37,904 bases of DNA. Source: Clostridia bacterium (GTDB lineage: Bacteria; Bacillota; Clostridia; Christensenellales; Aristaeellaceae). Below, piece after piece: positions 8,536 to 15,585 of the stretch (its first letter is position 1; every line of letters begins with the position of its first letter). Under the pieces are notes generated by a model. The model had not been told where the DNA came from and searched no databases. It saw nothing but the letters and a program-made list of their open reading frames with translations. The stretch lies in the NCBI GenBank assembly GCA_017410455.1, contig JAFQQT010000012.1, positions 1 through 37,904 of the forward strand, in the 5' to 3' direction. A program made the position numbers and the translations under genes.

Positions 8536-8796
8536 ATGGTTGATATTGGGGATTTCAAGTTTGACACGCAGCTGCTGATCGAGGGCCATGACCTGGACGA
8601 GGACGAGATCTTTGACTACATCACCGAGCACTTTGAGGGCGACTGCCTCCTCGCTGTGGGCGACGACGAGCTGATCAAGATCCACTTCCACACCAACAAG
8701 CCCTGGGAAGTGCTGGAGTACTGCGCGACCCTCGGCGAGATCCACGACATCGTGGTGGAGAATATGCTCCTGCAGGCCGAGGGGCATCATGGCTGA
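8536..8796 (+). CDS. Small stand-alone protein resembling the C-terminal part of FakA/DAK-type kinases
   Basis: This is an 86-residue acidic cytoplasmic protein. The segment IKIHFHTNKPWEVL, followed about ten residues later by GEIHDIVVENMLLQ, resembles the end of the fatty-acid kinase FakA (DegV partner; dihydroxyacetone-kinase-like family), where an HVHT-type motif is followed by an IENMREQ-type segment. The kinase domain itself is absent, so this is not a fatty-acid kinase. It may be a substrate- or partner-binding module acting in trans. AAGGAG precedes the ATG at 8536. The gene is flanked by two copies of an AATTCGG repeat and followed by a terminator, so it is a monocistronic unit between polA and a sigma factor operon. 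Confidence 0.7.
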   Translation: MVDIGDFKFDTQLLIEGHDLDEDEIFDYITEHFEGDCLLAVGDDELIKIHFHTNKPWEVLEYCATLGEIHDIVVENMLLQAEGHHG

Positions 8797-8800
8797 TGGA

Positions 8801-8825
8801 AATTCGGGATGCGGAATTCGGGATT
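8801..8825. repeat. AT-rich AATTCGGGAT repeat, copy B
   Basis: AATTCGGGATGCGG is followed by AATTCGGGATT in the same orientation as the copy at 8388-8412. The two copies bracket the small gene at 8536-8796. Confidence 0.55.
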
Positions 8826-8835
8826 TGATGAAACG

Positions 8836-8866
8836 ACCGTCCGGGGGGATTCCCGGGCGGTTTTTT
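8836..8866 (+). terminator. Terminator after the small FakA-like gene
   Basis: ACCGTCCGGG pairs with CCCGGGCGGT around a short loop (one mismatch/bulge) and is followed by six T residues. Confidence 0.85.
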
Positions 8867-8910
8867 CTTGGCGTTGGACAAATCGGGCGGTATTCGTGTC
8901 TTATAGGGTG

Positions 8911-9010
8911 AAAGGAGGTCGGGCATCGCCCGACGAGCGGGAAGCATTGCCTGCAATGCACCCGCGAAGCCAGCGCCGGGCTTTACGCCCGGTGATGGCC
9001 GGGAAAGGAG
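8911..9010 (+). promoter_or_regulatory. Three tandem hairpins between two Shine-Dalgarno motifs
   Basis: AAAGGAGG occurs at 8911-8918 and again just before the sigma factor start at about 9004-9010. Between them lie three hairpins: 8918-8934 (7-base stem GTCGGGC, loop ATC), 8944-8959 (7-base GCATTGC stem, extended outward by GCGGG 8937-8941 with CCCGC 8961-8965), and 8976-8992 (6-base CCGGGC stem, loop TTTAC). The first copy of the Shine-Dalgarno has no start codon at a usable distance. The structure lies in the untranslated leader of the sigma factor gene and could affect its translation or RNA stability. It could also be an inserted repeat element. Confidence 0.5.
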
Positions 9011-9019
9011 GCCGAGCTT

Positions 9020-9511
9020 ATGACGCGAGAGGATATTCTGTCCGAATGGATGGGGCAGTATGGCGACCTGATCACCCGCACATGCTGCCTGTACCTGGGC
9101 GACAGGGGTCTTGCTGAGGACGCAGCGCAGGAGACCTTCCTGCGGGCGTGGAGGTCGATGGCGCAATTCGAAGGGCGCAACAATGCAACGCCAAAGAGCT
9201 GGCTCATCCGCATCGCCATCAACACCTGCAAGAACATCCGCCGCACCGCCTGGTTCCGCAAGACCGACCGCAGCGTCACCCCGGAGGAGCTGCCCCTGCC
9301 CGCCGCAGAGGAGGACAGGACGCTGCTGCTGACCGTGCAATCCCTGCCGGACCGGCAACGCGAGGTGGTCATCCTGCGCTACTACCACGGCATGAGCCTG
9401 GATGAAACTGCGCGGACGCTGGGGCTGTCCCGCTCGACCGCTTTTCACCGACTGCAGAAGGCATTGAAGAGCCTTCGTATCCAATGGGAAGGAGGCACGG
9501 AGAATGAATGA
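9020..9511 (+). CDS. ECF-type RNA polymerase sigma factor
   Basis: This is a 163-residue sigma-70 family protein of the extracytoplasmic-function type. Region 2 spans about residues 8-75, with the AEDAAQETFLRAWR core-binding/-10 segment and an SWLIRIAINTCKN helix. Region 4 spans about 105-155, with LPDRQREVVILRYYHGMS followed by a helix-turn-helix (LDETARTLGLSRSTAFHRL) that reads the -35. It would direct polymerase to a small stress regulon. The start is fixed by GGGAAAGGAGG. Its last 8 bases overlap the next gene, which encodes a membrane protein with the anti-sigma layout, so the pair forms a classical signalling operon. Confidence 0.95.
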   Translation: MTREDILSEWMGQYGDLITRTCCLYLGDRGLAEDAAQETFLRAWRSMAQFEGRNNATPKSWLIRIAINTCKNIRRTAWFRKTDRSVTPEELPLPAAEEDRTLLLTVQSLPDRQREVVILRYYHGMSLDETARTLGLSRSTAFHRLQKALKSLRIQWEGGTENE

Positions 9512-10559
9512 ACGCGACCTAACCCGTGTGCTGACGGAGCACGTCGCCGACGTGCGCCTCCCGGACGAGGCTGTGCGGCGCATCCGCATGGCTGTAAAGG
9601 AGGAAAAGCCTGTGAAGAAGAAAATGAATGTCGCCCTTGCGCTGGTGATGGCCATGCTGCTGCTGGCGAGCGTCGCCGTGGCGGCGGGGACGGGTATGCT
9701 CGACTTCCTGAGCTGGAAGATGGGGCAAAGCGTGCTGCCCGGCGCGGAGGAGATCGTACTCAGCGACGTGACCCGCGGCGAAACGGAGCATGTCACCTAT
9801 GTGGTGAAGCAGGCGGTGTACGACGGCCGCTCCGTTTCCCTGATGGTGGAGATGCGCCCGAAGGACGAGGGGACGCTGTTGCTGCCCGAGGCATGGGACA
9901 TTGACCTGCCCTATGGCGCGCTGGCCTATGACACGGAGGCGGAGATGATGGCTGATCCCCGCACGATCGCGGAATACGCTGCCGATAACGGCTACACCCG
10001 CATCATCGAGGGTTATGTCGGCTTCGACCTCGACTCGGACGTGATGGGTGTGGACGAATGGCAGGACAATACCGTCACCGTGGTCTACTCTCTGAACGCG
10101 GATGGCGACACGCTGACCCTGCCCATCGTCTATGGCGCTTTTGACAAGGTGACGGATCAGTCCTGGCAGGCGACGGACGAGCTGCTGCTGACCGCCTCCG
10201 CGCCCCTCTGGCAGGTCAGCAGTGAAGAGAGCTTTGATCTGCCGGAATACGGCGTCCGCATCGATGGCGTGCGCATCACCGGTACCGCGCTGCAGAGCTA
10301 CTGGGAGGTGTTCTACACCGTCACCGACGTCGAAAAGGCGCAGAATGGCGGCTTCCGGGTGGAGATGCTGGACGCGGCGGGCAACATGCTGCCCCGGGGC
10401 GTTCTGGGCGTGGGCGGCAGCGGTCTGGCGCAGCACGATGGCGACGAGCTGGTCTGGCATGGCGGCTTCGGCGCGTCTGCGGAAGCCCCTGCACAGCTGA
10501 TCCTCCGCATCCGCAGCTTTGCTGGCGACGCTGCCGATATGCTGGTCAGCCTCGAGTGA
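9504..10559 (+). CDS. DUF4179-like membrane protein, probable anti-sigma factor
   Basis: This 351-residue protein has a charged cytoplasmic N-terminus (1-40), one transmembrane helix (about 41-62) and a large extracytoplasmic C-terminal part rich in beta-type sequence. The layout and the 8-base overlap with the ECF sigma gene suggest that the N-terminus holds the sigma factor and the outer domain senses an envelope signal. The domain pattern resembles DUF4179 proteins, which commonly sit next to ECF sigma genes in Clostridia. No zinc-binding HxxxCxxC anti-sigma motif is visible in the N-terminus. The signal sensed is unknown. A GC-rich hairpin closes the operon. Confidence 0.8.
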   Translation: MNERDLTRVLTEHVADVRLPDEAVRRIRMAVKEEKPVKKKMNVALALVMAMLLLASVAVAAGTGMLDFLSWKMGQSVLPGAEEIVLSDVTRGETEHVTYVVKQAVYDGRSVSLMVEMRPKDEGTLLLPEAWDIDLPYGALAYDTEAEMMADPRTIAEYAADNGYTRIIEGYVGFDLDSDVMGVDEWQDNTVTVVYSLNADGDTLTLPIVYGAFDKVTDQSWQATDELLLTASAPLWQVSSEESFDLPEYGVRIDGVRITGTALQSYWEVFYTVTDVEKAQNGGFRVEMLDAAGNMLPRGVLGVGGSGLAQHDGDELVWHGGFGASAEAPAQLILRIRSFAGDAADMLVSLE

Positions 10560-10564
10560 ACCCC

Positions 10565-10600
10565 GCCCCGCCCGCAGCTCCGGCTCCGGGCGGGGCTTTG
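10565..10600 (+). terminator. Terminator of the sigma/anti-sigma operon
   Basis: A perfect 10-base stem, GCCCCGCCCG (10565-10574) with CGGGCGGGGC (10587-10596), is followed by TTTG. The T tract is short, so it may terminate weakly. Confidence 0.65.
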
Positions 10601-10620
10601 CGATTTGCTCTGCTTGCCCC

Positions 10621-10649
10621 TTGCCTTTTGCGGCGTAATGTGGTATGCT
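10621..10649 (+). promoter_or_regulatory. Promoter of the aldo/keto reductase gene
   Basis: TTGCCT (10621-10626) and TATGCT (10644-10649) are 17 bases apart. The context around the -10 (AATGTGGTATGCTG) closely matches that of the polA promoter. Confidence 0.65.
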
Positions 10650-10746
10650 GTGAGTAGTTGCGGACGCAACATTGTTCCAGGACAGATGGCTGAGCTATGC
10701 GGCGCAGGCTGCCGTGCGCTCTGCCGAACAGAGGAGGAAATCAGCA

Positions 10747-11946
10747 ATGCAATACCGTCCCTTTGGCCGCACGGGCGTGAATATCTCGGCCCTCGGCTTT
10801 GGCTGCATGCGCCTGCCGGAGATTCAGCTGGAGAACGGCGACTGGCAGGTCGATCAGGAGAAGACCAACGAAATGCTCATGCGCGCCTACGAGCTGGGCG
10901 TGAACTACTTCGATACCGCGCTGTACTACTGCCACAGCAACTCCGAGATCGCCATCGGCAAGGCCCTCAAGCCCATCCGCGACAAGGTGTACATCTCCAC
11001 CAAGTGCCCGCTGGAGCTGGTCAAGGCGCCCGGCGATTTCCGTAAGGTGCTGATGGAGAGCCTGCGCAAGCTGGATACGCCCTACATCGACTTCTACCAC
11101 TTCTGGGGCATCAACCAGCGCACCTTCGATGAGAAGATCGTGCCCCTGGGGCTGATCGCCGAGGCGCAGCAGCTGAAGGCCGAGGGGCTCATCCGCCACA
11201 TCAGCTTCTCCTTCCACGACAGCCCGGAGGCACTGAAACACATCATCGACCACGGCTGCGCCCAGGGTCAGGCGGATCTGGCGGCGGGCGCGGATGTGGT
11301 GCTGCCCGACCTGGCCGGCGGCACGGGCCTGGAAACCGTGCTGCTGCAGTACAACCTGCTGGATCGCGCCAACGAGGAGATGATCCAGTACGCGGCGCAG
11401 AAGGGCCTGGGCGTGGTGGTCATGGGCCCCGTGGGCGGCGGCCGCCTGGCAGCCCCCACCGAGCTGGCGGCAAAGCTGGGCACCGAAGCGGTCTCCACCT
11501 ACGAGCTGGCGTTCAGGTTCGTGCTGGGCAACCCCGGCGTGTGCTGCGCCCTCTCCGGCATGCAGAACATCGACATGGTGGAAAAGAACGCGGTGGTCGC
11601 GTCCCTGGAGAACCCCATGAGCGAGGAGGAATGGCGGCGCGTGGGCGAGAGCCTGGAGAACCTGAAGAAGTTCTCCGAGCTGTACTGCACCGGCTGCGGC
11701 TACTGCCAGCCCTGCCCCAAGGGCATCAACATCCCCCGTATCTTCCAGGCCTACACCTACCTGAACGTCTACGGCCTACGCGACCTGGCGAAGAACACCT
11801 GGAACGGCTACCTGAACGACCAGAAGAACCCCGGCGTGCATCCCGACCAGTGCGTTAACTGCGGCTACTGCGAGCGCAAGTGCCCCCAGCACCTGCAGGT
11901 GCGCGAGCTGCTGAAGAGGGTCTCCGGCGTCCTGGCGGGGCTGTGA
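10747..11946 (+). CDS. Aldo/keto reductase with C-terminal 2x[4Fe-4S] domain
   Basis: This 399-residue protein has an aldo/keto reductase barrel (about 1-290) with the catalytic set Asp56, Tyr61, Lys86 and His118. A ferredoxin-like tail carries two cysteine clusters: C314-x2-C317-x2-C320-x2-C323 and C369-x2-C372-x2-C375-x3-C379. Such enzymes are common in anaerobic Clostridia and presumably couple carbonyl reduction to ferredoxin electrons; the physiological substrate is unknown. The ATG at 10747 follows GAGGAGG. Between HIIDHG and ETVLLQYNLLD there is an extra stretch of about 24 residues (roughly 171-194), rich in Ala, Gly and Asp, that I do not expect in this family. No clear terminator follows the gene. 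Confidence 0.92.
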   Translation: MQYRPFGRTGVNISALGFGCMRLPEIQLENGDWQVDQEKTNEMLMRAYELGVNYFDTALYYCHSNSEIAIGKALKPIRDKVYISTKCPLELVKAPGDFRKVLMESLRKLDTPYIDFYHFWGINQRTFDEKIVPLGLIAEAQQLKAEGLIRHISFSFHDSPEALKHIIDHGCAQGQADLAAGADVVLPDLAGGTGLETVLLQYNLLDRANEEMIQYAAQKGLGVVVMGPVGGGRLAAPTELAAKLGTEAVSTYELAFRFVLGNPGVCCALSGMQNIDMVEKNAVVASLENPMSEEEWRRVGESLENLKKFSELYCTGCGYCQPCPKGINIPRIFQAYTYLNVYGLRDLAKNTWNGYLNDQKNPGVHPDQCVNCGYCERKCPQHLQVRELLKRVSGVLAGL

Positions 11947-12050
11947 TGACCAGAAAAAATGACTGTGCATACTCCCAAAACCTTCTCCGGCCATGGGAAA
12001 TGGTGTAAAGGAATTATTTGTCCTTCAAATTGCCGAAAGCCAGTTCAGGC

Positions 12051-12079
12051 TTGCGGTTTTTACACTCTTTTGATAGAAT
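12051..12079 (+). promoter_or_regulatory. Putative promoter of the DAPG-hydrolase-like gene
   Basis: TTGCGG (12051-12056) and TAGAAT (12074-12079) are separated by 17 bases, 36 bases before the start codon, within AT-rich DNA. Confidence 0.45.
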
Positions 12080-12114
12080 GATAGCGAAAAACCTGAATTA
12101 GACAGAGGCATTCT

Positions 12115-12840
12115 ATGGAATTACAAACTTTGCTCAATAAGCCATTACCCACGATACCACCCGAAATAGCTGATGCATTAAAGTTTAATGCCATTACTAA
12201 AACTGCATTTGAGAATAAGAACGAGATTTTGACAAACCCCAAACTTCAAGCAGAAGTCGGCTATACAAAAATGGACGATGGTACATATCTTGTGTCAATG
12301 GTCTGCCCAATGCCTGGGATAACTGTGGATATGATTGAATGGTGGTTTTGGTGGCATACACAGGACAGCCTTCGTTATCAAGTTTGGTATCCTGGCGACC
12401 ATATCAGCATCAAATATCACAAGAAAGACAGGGCATTTTTCGAGCAGCCAAATATGCCTGCGTTCGTTCCAAACACGCAATGCCCTGTTGAGCGAATTGG
12501 TGGCATGAAAATGCCTTTACGCATTGACTTCGTAACCCCAGAAGAGTTTGGCTTTTCCGAACAGGCAATGCGAGAGAACAATATTCCCAAGATTGTTTGT
12601 GCCCGTGTTGGTGCATTCAATAATTTGGTTAAGCATACGGAAATGGCACACATCTTCAAGCAAACCGATGACGGATTGTTTATGATTAGCCGATTTTGGC
12701 TTGGTAAAACAATGACCAATCCGTTGTTGAGAAAACTTATCATCACAGAGGGTATGGCAAAAGGTATGGCAGAACATTGCTGCATTGAATATCGCAATTT
12801 GCGTGAAATTCTCCCGTTACTGTATGCGGAATACAGATAA
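12115..12840 (+). CDS. DAPG/phloretin-hydrolase-like protein, probably acquired
   Basis: This 241-residue protein has the hallmarks of the 2,4-diacetylphloroglucinol hydrolase (PhlG)/phloretin hydrolase family, which cleaves a carbon-carbon bond in acylated phloroglucinols using zinc. The motif MIEWWFWWH (His81) and the C-terminal HCCIEYRNL motif (His221, Glu225, the H-x3-E pair) match the metal-ligand layout of PhlG; Glu110 or a neighbour could be the fourth ligand. The gene is strikingly AT-rich next to its GC-rich neighbours and uses different codons (many AAA, TTT, ATT), so horizontal transfer is likely. Its ribosome binding site is weak (AGAGGC). It has its own promoter and a strong terminator at 12947. 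The real substrate could be a dietary polyphenol or another ketone. Confidence 0.8.
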   Translation: MELQTLLNKPLPTIPPEIADALKFNAITKTAFENKNEILTNPKLQAEVGYTKMDDGTYLVSMVCPMPGITVDMIEWWFWWHTQDSLRYQVWYPGDHISIKYHKKDRAFFEQPNMPAFVPNTQCPVERIGGMKMPLRIDFVTPEEFGFSEQAMRENNIPKIVCARVGAFNNLVKHTEMAHIFKQTDDGLFMISRFWLGKTMTNPLLRKLIITEGMAKGMAEHCCIEYRNLREILPLLYAEYR

Positions 12841-12946
12841 GCCAATTCCAATTTGTCGGGTAGCCGAGAATACATCTCCCTTTGCTTGGTGAGGGCGCAA
12901 TTATACGCACCATTCCGGTGCATGGTGTTTATTGGGTTACATAAGC

Positions 12947-12986
12947 AAACGAGCATCCGGTCTTTTCATCGGATGCTCGTTTGTTC
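12947..12986. terminator. Long perfect hairpin, bidirectional terminator
   Basis: AAACGAGCATCCG (12947-12959) pairs perfectly over 13 bases with CGGATGCTCGTTT (12970-12982), with a 10-base loop. T-rich ends on the right and A-rich on the left let it work on both strands. It closes the AT-rich gene. Confidence 0.8.
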
Positions 12987-13011
12987 GTTGTTGGATAAAT
13001 TATTCCTTCAG

Positions 13012-13041
13012 AAACCTCCCGCCAACCGGAGGAGGTTTTTT
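13012..13041 (+). terminator. Second rightward terminator-like hairpin
   Basis: AAACCTCC (13012-13019) pairs with GGAGGTTT (13031-13038) and runs into six T residues, 30 bases after the previous hairpin. Base composition returns to GC-rich here. Confidence 0.65.
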
Positions 13042-13400
13042 GACGGATGCGGAGTGCGGGAAAGGAGGCACAAGCTGCGATGCCGGTGAGCGGCTTCTTC
13101 TTTCTCAGACCTGAGAAAGAAGCAAAGAGGGCCAGAGGGGGAGGCAAACATGCTGCCCGTCATTGCTTCCCCCTCTGGACTCCCCCCGCTCCTCACGGCA
13201 TATTGAATCGACAACGGGTGCTGCCCACAGGCGCCTCGCGGGGCGTTCCGTTTCGCTCTGCTTCCCTTGTCTGACCGTGTGCGGGATCAAACCCGCACCC
13301 CGCAGCACCGCCGGGCAATGGTGTACGCCATTTCCAGAGGATTGCAGATGTCGATGTGGCTGCGGCACAAGGGAGGGGTGACTGCTTTTCCTCTGTATTC
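13042..13400. other. Gene-free structured region
   Basis: No convincing gene is seen; short frames on both strands lack ribosome binding sites and recognisable domains. The DNA is strongly structured. A 12-base perfect stem lies at 13097-13108/13111-13122 (CTTCTTTCTCAG). A 16-base stem with one wobble pair lies at 13132-13147/13163-13178 (CCAGAGGGGGA core). A 7-base stem GTGCGGG/CCCGCAC lies at 13279-13298. Adjacent stacked stems of this type look like a dispersed intergenic repeat or a structured RNA. The remainder up to the promoter at 13405 shows nothing I can name. Confidence 0.5.
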
Positions 13401-13404
13401 CCGG

Positions 13405-13433
13405 TTTACACGCCTGCCCCGCGGTGCTATAAT
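13405..13433 (+). promoter_or_regulatory. Promoter of the YbaK-like gene
   Basis: TTTACA (13405-13410), a 17-base spacer and a consensus TATAAT (13428-13433) with an upstream TGC. AGGAGG follows before the start codon. Confidence 0.8.
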
Positions 13434-13463
13434 GAACACCATCCCATACAGGAGGAATGAACA

Positions 13464-13937
13464 ATGAGCATTGAACGTGTCCGCGCCTGTTTCCGCGAGC
13501 TGGGCATGGAGGAGCGCATCATGGAATTCACCGTGTCCTCCGCGACGGTGGAGCTGGCGGCCCAGGCCCTGGGCTGCGAGGGCTGCCGCATCGCAAAGAC
13601 CCTGTCCTTCATGACGGCGGATGGCCCCATCCTCATCGTCTGTGCCGGGGACGCGAAGGTGGACAACCCCCGCTACAAGGCCCGCTTCGGCGTGAAGGCC
13701 AGGATGCTCACCCCTGAGGAGGCGGTGACCCTCATCGGCCATGCGGTGGGCGGCGTCTGCCCCTTCGCGGTGAACGAGGGCGTGAAGGTCTACCTGGACG
13801 AATCCCTGCGCCGGTTTGAGACCGTCTACCCCGCCTGCGGCAGCTCCAACAGCGCCATCGAAATGACCATGGACGAGCTGGAAAAGTACTCCGGCGGTAC
13901 CTGGGTGGATGTGTGCAAGGGGTGGCAGGCGCCATAA
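13464..13937 (+). CDS. YbaK/EbsC-family aminoacyl-tRNA deacylase
   Basis: This 157-residue single-domain protein of the YbaK/ProRS-INS family hydrolyses mischarged aminoacyl-tRNAs such as Cys- or Ala-tRNA(Pro) in the cytoplasm. Family features seen are an N-terminal helix, the CRIAKTLSF segment with the conserved lysine (about residue 43), an ILIVCAGDAKVD strand-turn, and GHAVGGVCPFAV (GG-x-P loop) near residues 91-102. The length is typical. The precise tRNA specificity (YbaK, ProX or another subtype) cannot be fixed by eye. It precedes asnS in the same direction but each gene has its own promoter, so linkage is positional rather than one operon. Confidence 0.92.
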   Translation: MSIERVRACFRELGMEERIMEFTVSSATVELAAQALGCEGCRIAKTLSFMTADGPILIVCAGDAKVDNPRYKARFGVKARMLTPEEAVTLIGHAVGGVCPFAVNEGVKVYLDESLRRFETVYPACGSSNSAIEMTMDELEKYSGGTWVDVCKGWQAP

Positions 13938-13958
13938 GGGAGCGTCGACAACTTTTTC

Positions 13959-13987
13959 TTGTACTTTTGGGAAAGCTGTGCTATACT
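13959..13987 (+). promoter_or_regulatory. Promoter of asnS
   Basis: TTGTAC (13959-13964), 17 bases, TATACT (13982-13987). The leader to the ATG is only about 45 bases, too short for a T-box. CGGAGGAA is the ribosome binding site. Confidence 0.8.
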
Positions 13988-14037
13988 GAATTTTAACCCC
14001 GCATTGGGGCAAAACCTACCATTCGGAGGAATCAACC

Positions 14038-15423
14038 ATGAGCGTCATCACCACTCTTGAACTCAAGGACCGCCTGGCCGATCTGCAGGGCCAGTCTGTC
14101 ACCCTGCGCGGCTGGATCCGTAACCACCGCAAGCAGAAGAACATGGGTTTCATCGACTTTTTCGATGGCACCTGCTTCAAGAATCCCCAGGTGGTGTACG
14201 ACAATAATATTGAAGGCTTCGACGCCATTCAGGCTCTGCGCGTGGGCTCTGCCATCACCGTGACCGGCACCGTGGTGCCCTCCTATAAGGATCCCACCAC
14301 CCCCGAGGTGCAGGCGTCCGCCATCATCCTGGAGGGCGACTGCCCCGAGGATTACCCCCTGCAGCCCAAGCGTCACTCCATCGAGTTCCTGCGCGAGATC
14401 GCCTACCTGCGCCCCCGCACCCGCCTGTTCCAGGCCGTGTTCCGCGTGCGCAGCGTGGCCTCCATGGCCATCCACACCTACTTCCAGGAGCGCGGCTATG
14501 TGTACGTCCACACGCCTCTCATCACCGGCAACGACGCCGAGGGCGCGGGCAACACCTTCACCGTGACCACCCTTGACCCCAAGGCGGCGGGCCAGTGGGA
14601 CAAGGACTTCTTCGGCAAGCAGGCGTCCCTGGCCGTCACCGGTCAGCTGGAGGGCGAGACCTTCGCCATGGCCTTCTCCAGGATCTACACTTTCGGCCCC
14701 ACCTTCCGCGCCGAGAACAGCAACACCAAGACCCACGCGGCGGAGTTCTGGATGATCGAGCCGGAAATCGCCTTCTGCGACCTGGATCAGCTGATGGACG
14801 TGGAGGAGGACTTCCTGAAGTACCTGGTGAAGACCGTGCTGGAGAAGTGCCCGGACGAGCTGGCCTTCCTGGATACCTTCGCCGCCGGCGGCAAGGGTAC
14901 CTCCGGCCTGGTGGAGAAGCTCACCGCCCTGGCCGACGCCAGGTGCGCCCGCATCACCCACGACGAGGCCATCACCATCCTCAAGGCCGCCGGCCGCGAC
15001 TGGCAGTTCCCCCCGGAGTACGGCCAGGACACCGCCAAGGAGCATGAAAAGTACCTCACCGAGGAATACTTCCATGGCCCGGTGTTCGTCTACAACTGGC
15101 CCCGCGACATCAAGGCCTTCTACATGTACCAGAACGACGACGACAAGACCGTGGCGGCCGTGGACCTGCTGGTGCCCGGCTCCGGCGAGCTGATGGGCGG
15201 CTCCCAGCGCGAGACCCGCGTCGGCAAGCTCCTGGAGCGCATGGACACCCTGGGCATCTCCACCGAGTCCCTCGATTGGTACGTGAACCTTCGCAAGTTT
15301 GGCGGCTGCACCCACGCGGGCTTCGGCATGGGCTTTGAGCGTCTGCTGATGTACCTCACCGGCATCGAGAACATCCGCGACGTGATCCCCTACGCGCGTA
15401 CGCCCATGAACTGCGAATACTGA
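14038..15423 (+). CDS. Asparaginyl-tRNA synthetase
   Basis: This 461-residue class IIb aminoacyl-tRNA synthetase joins asparagine to tRNA(Asn). An N-terminal OB-fold anticodon-binding domain (about 1-110) is followed by the class II catalytic core. Motif 2 is recognisable around FRAENSNTKTHAAEFWMIE and motif 3 as GFGMGFERLLMYLTG near the C-terminus. The segment GDAEGAGNTF-type (here NDAEGAGNTFTV) and the AsnRS ending IPYARTPMNCEY separate it from AspRS and LysRS. The length fits bacterial AsnRS. Transcription is from the promoter at 13959; no leader attenuator is visible. Confidence 0.98.
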   Translation: MSVITTLELKDRLADLQGQSVTLRGWIRNHRKQKNMGFIDFFDGTCFKNPQVVYDNNIEGFDAIQALRVGSAITVTGTVVPSYKDPTTPEVQASAIILEGDCPEDYPLQPKRHSIEFLREIAYLRPRTRLFQAVFRVRSVASMAIHTYFQERGYVYVHTPLITGNDAEGAGNTFTVTTLDPKAAGQWDKDFFGKQASLAVTGQLEGETFAMAFSRIYTFGPTFRAENSNTKTHAAEFWMIEPEIAFCDLDQLMDVEEDFLKYLVKTVLEKCPDELAFLDTFAAGGKGTSGLVEKLTALADARCARITHDEAITILKAAGRDWQFPPEYGQDTAKEHEKYLTEEYFHGPVFVYNWPRDIKAFYMYQNDDDKTVAAVDLLVPGSGELMGGSQRETRVGKLLERMDTLGISTESLDWYVNLRKFGGCTHAGFGMGFERLLMYLTGIENIRDVIPYARTPMNCEY

Positions 15424-15545
15424 GAATAATTATGAATGATGAATTAGGAATTATGAATTGAGGATGTGGCACCGGGCTTTGGCCTGCATAATGGTATCAC
15501 AAATCAAATTCATAATTCCTAATTCTTAATTCATAATTCCGATTC
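15424..15545. repeat. AT-rich inverted repeat element
   Basis: GAATTAGGAATTATGAATTGA (left arm, from 15441) and its near-perfect complement at 15504-15525 form a stem of about 20 bases around a roughly 42-base GC-richer centre. Further TAATTCATAATTCC-type copies continue to 15545. The element starts directly behind the asnS stop codon and contrasts sharply in composition with its surroundings. Related motifs lie at 8388 and 8801. It could form an RNA hairpin that serves as the 3' end of asnS, or be a small non-autonomous mobile repeat. Confidence 0.65.
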
Positions 15546-15585
15546 CAAATCCCGACTTGCGATTCCTGAAAGGGGGGTGCCGTCC

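Noticed and set aside
13008-13214. Short minus-strand frame in the structured gap
   Set aside because: No ribosome binding site; it runs through two perfect hairpins, and the translation is low-complexity and matches no family I recognise.
13279-13298. GTGCGGG hairpin as the arm of a tRNA
   Set aside because: No acceptor stem, D arm or anticodon arm at the required distances, and the loop lacks the TTC motif.
13267-13467. 66-codon plus-strand frame before the YbaK-like gene
   Set aside because: It runs across the promoter and the ribosome binding site of the next gene and has no recognisable content.
13988-14037. T-box riboswitch in front of asnS
   Set aside because: The leader from the clear promoter to the start codon is only about 45 bases, with no room for a specifier stem and antiterminator.
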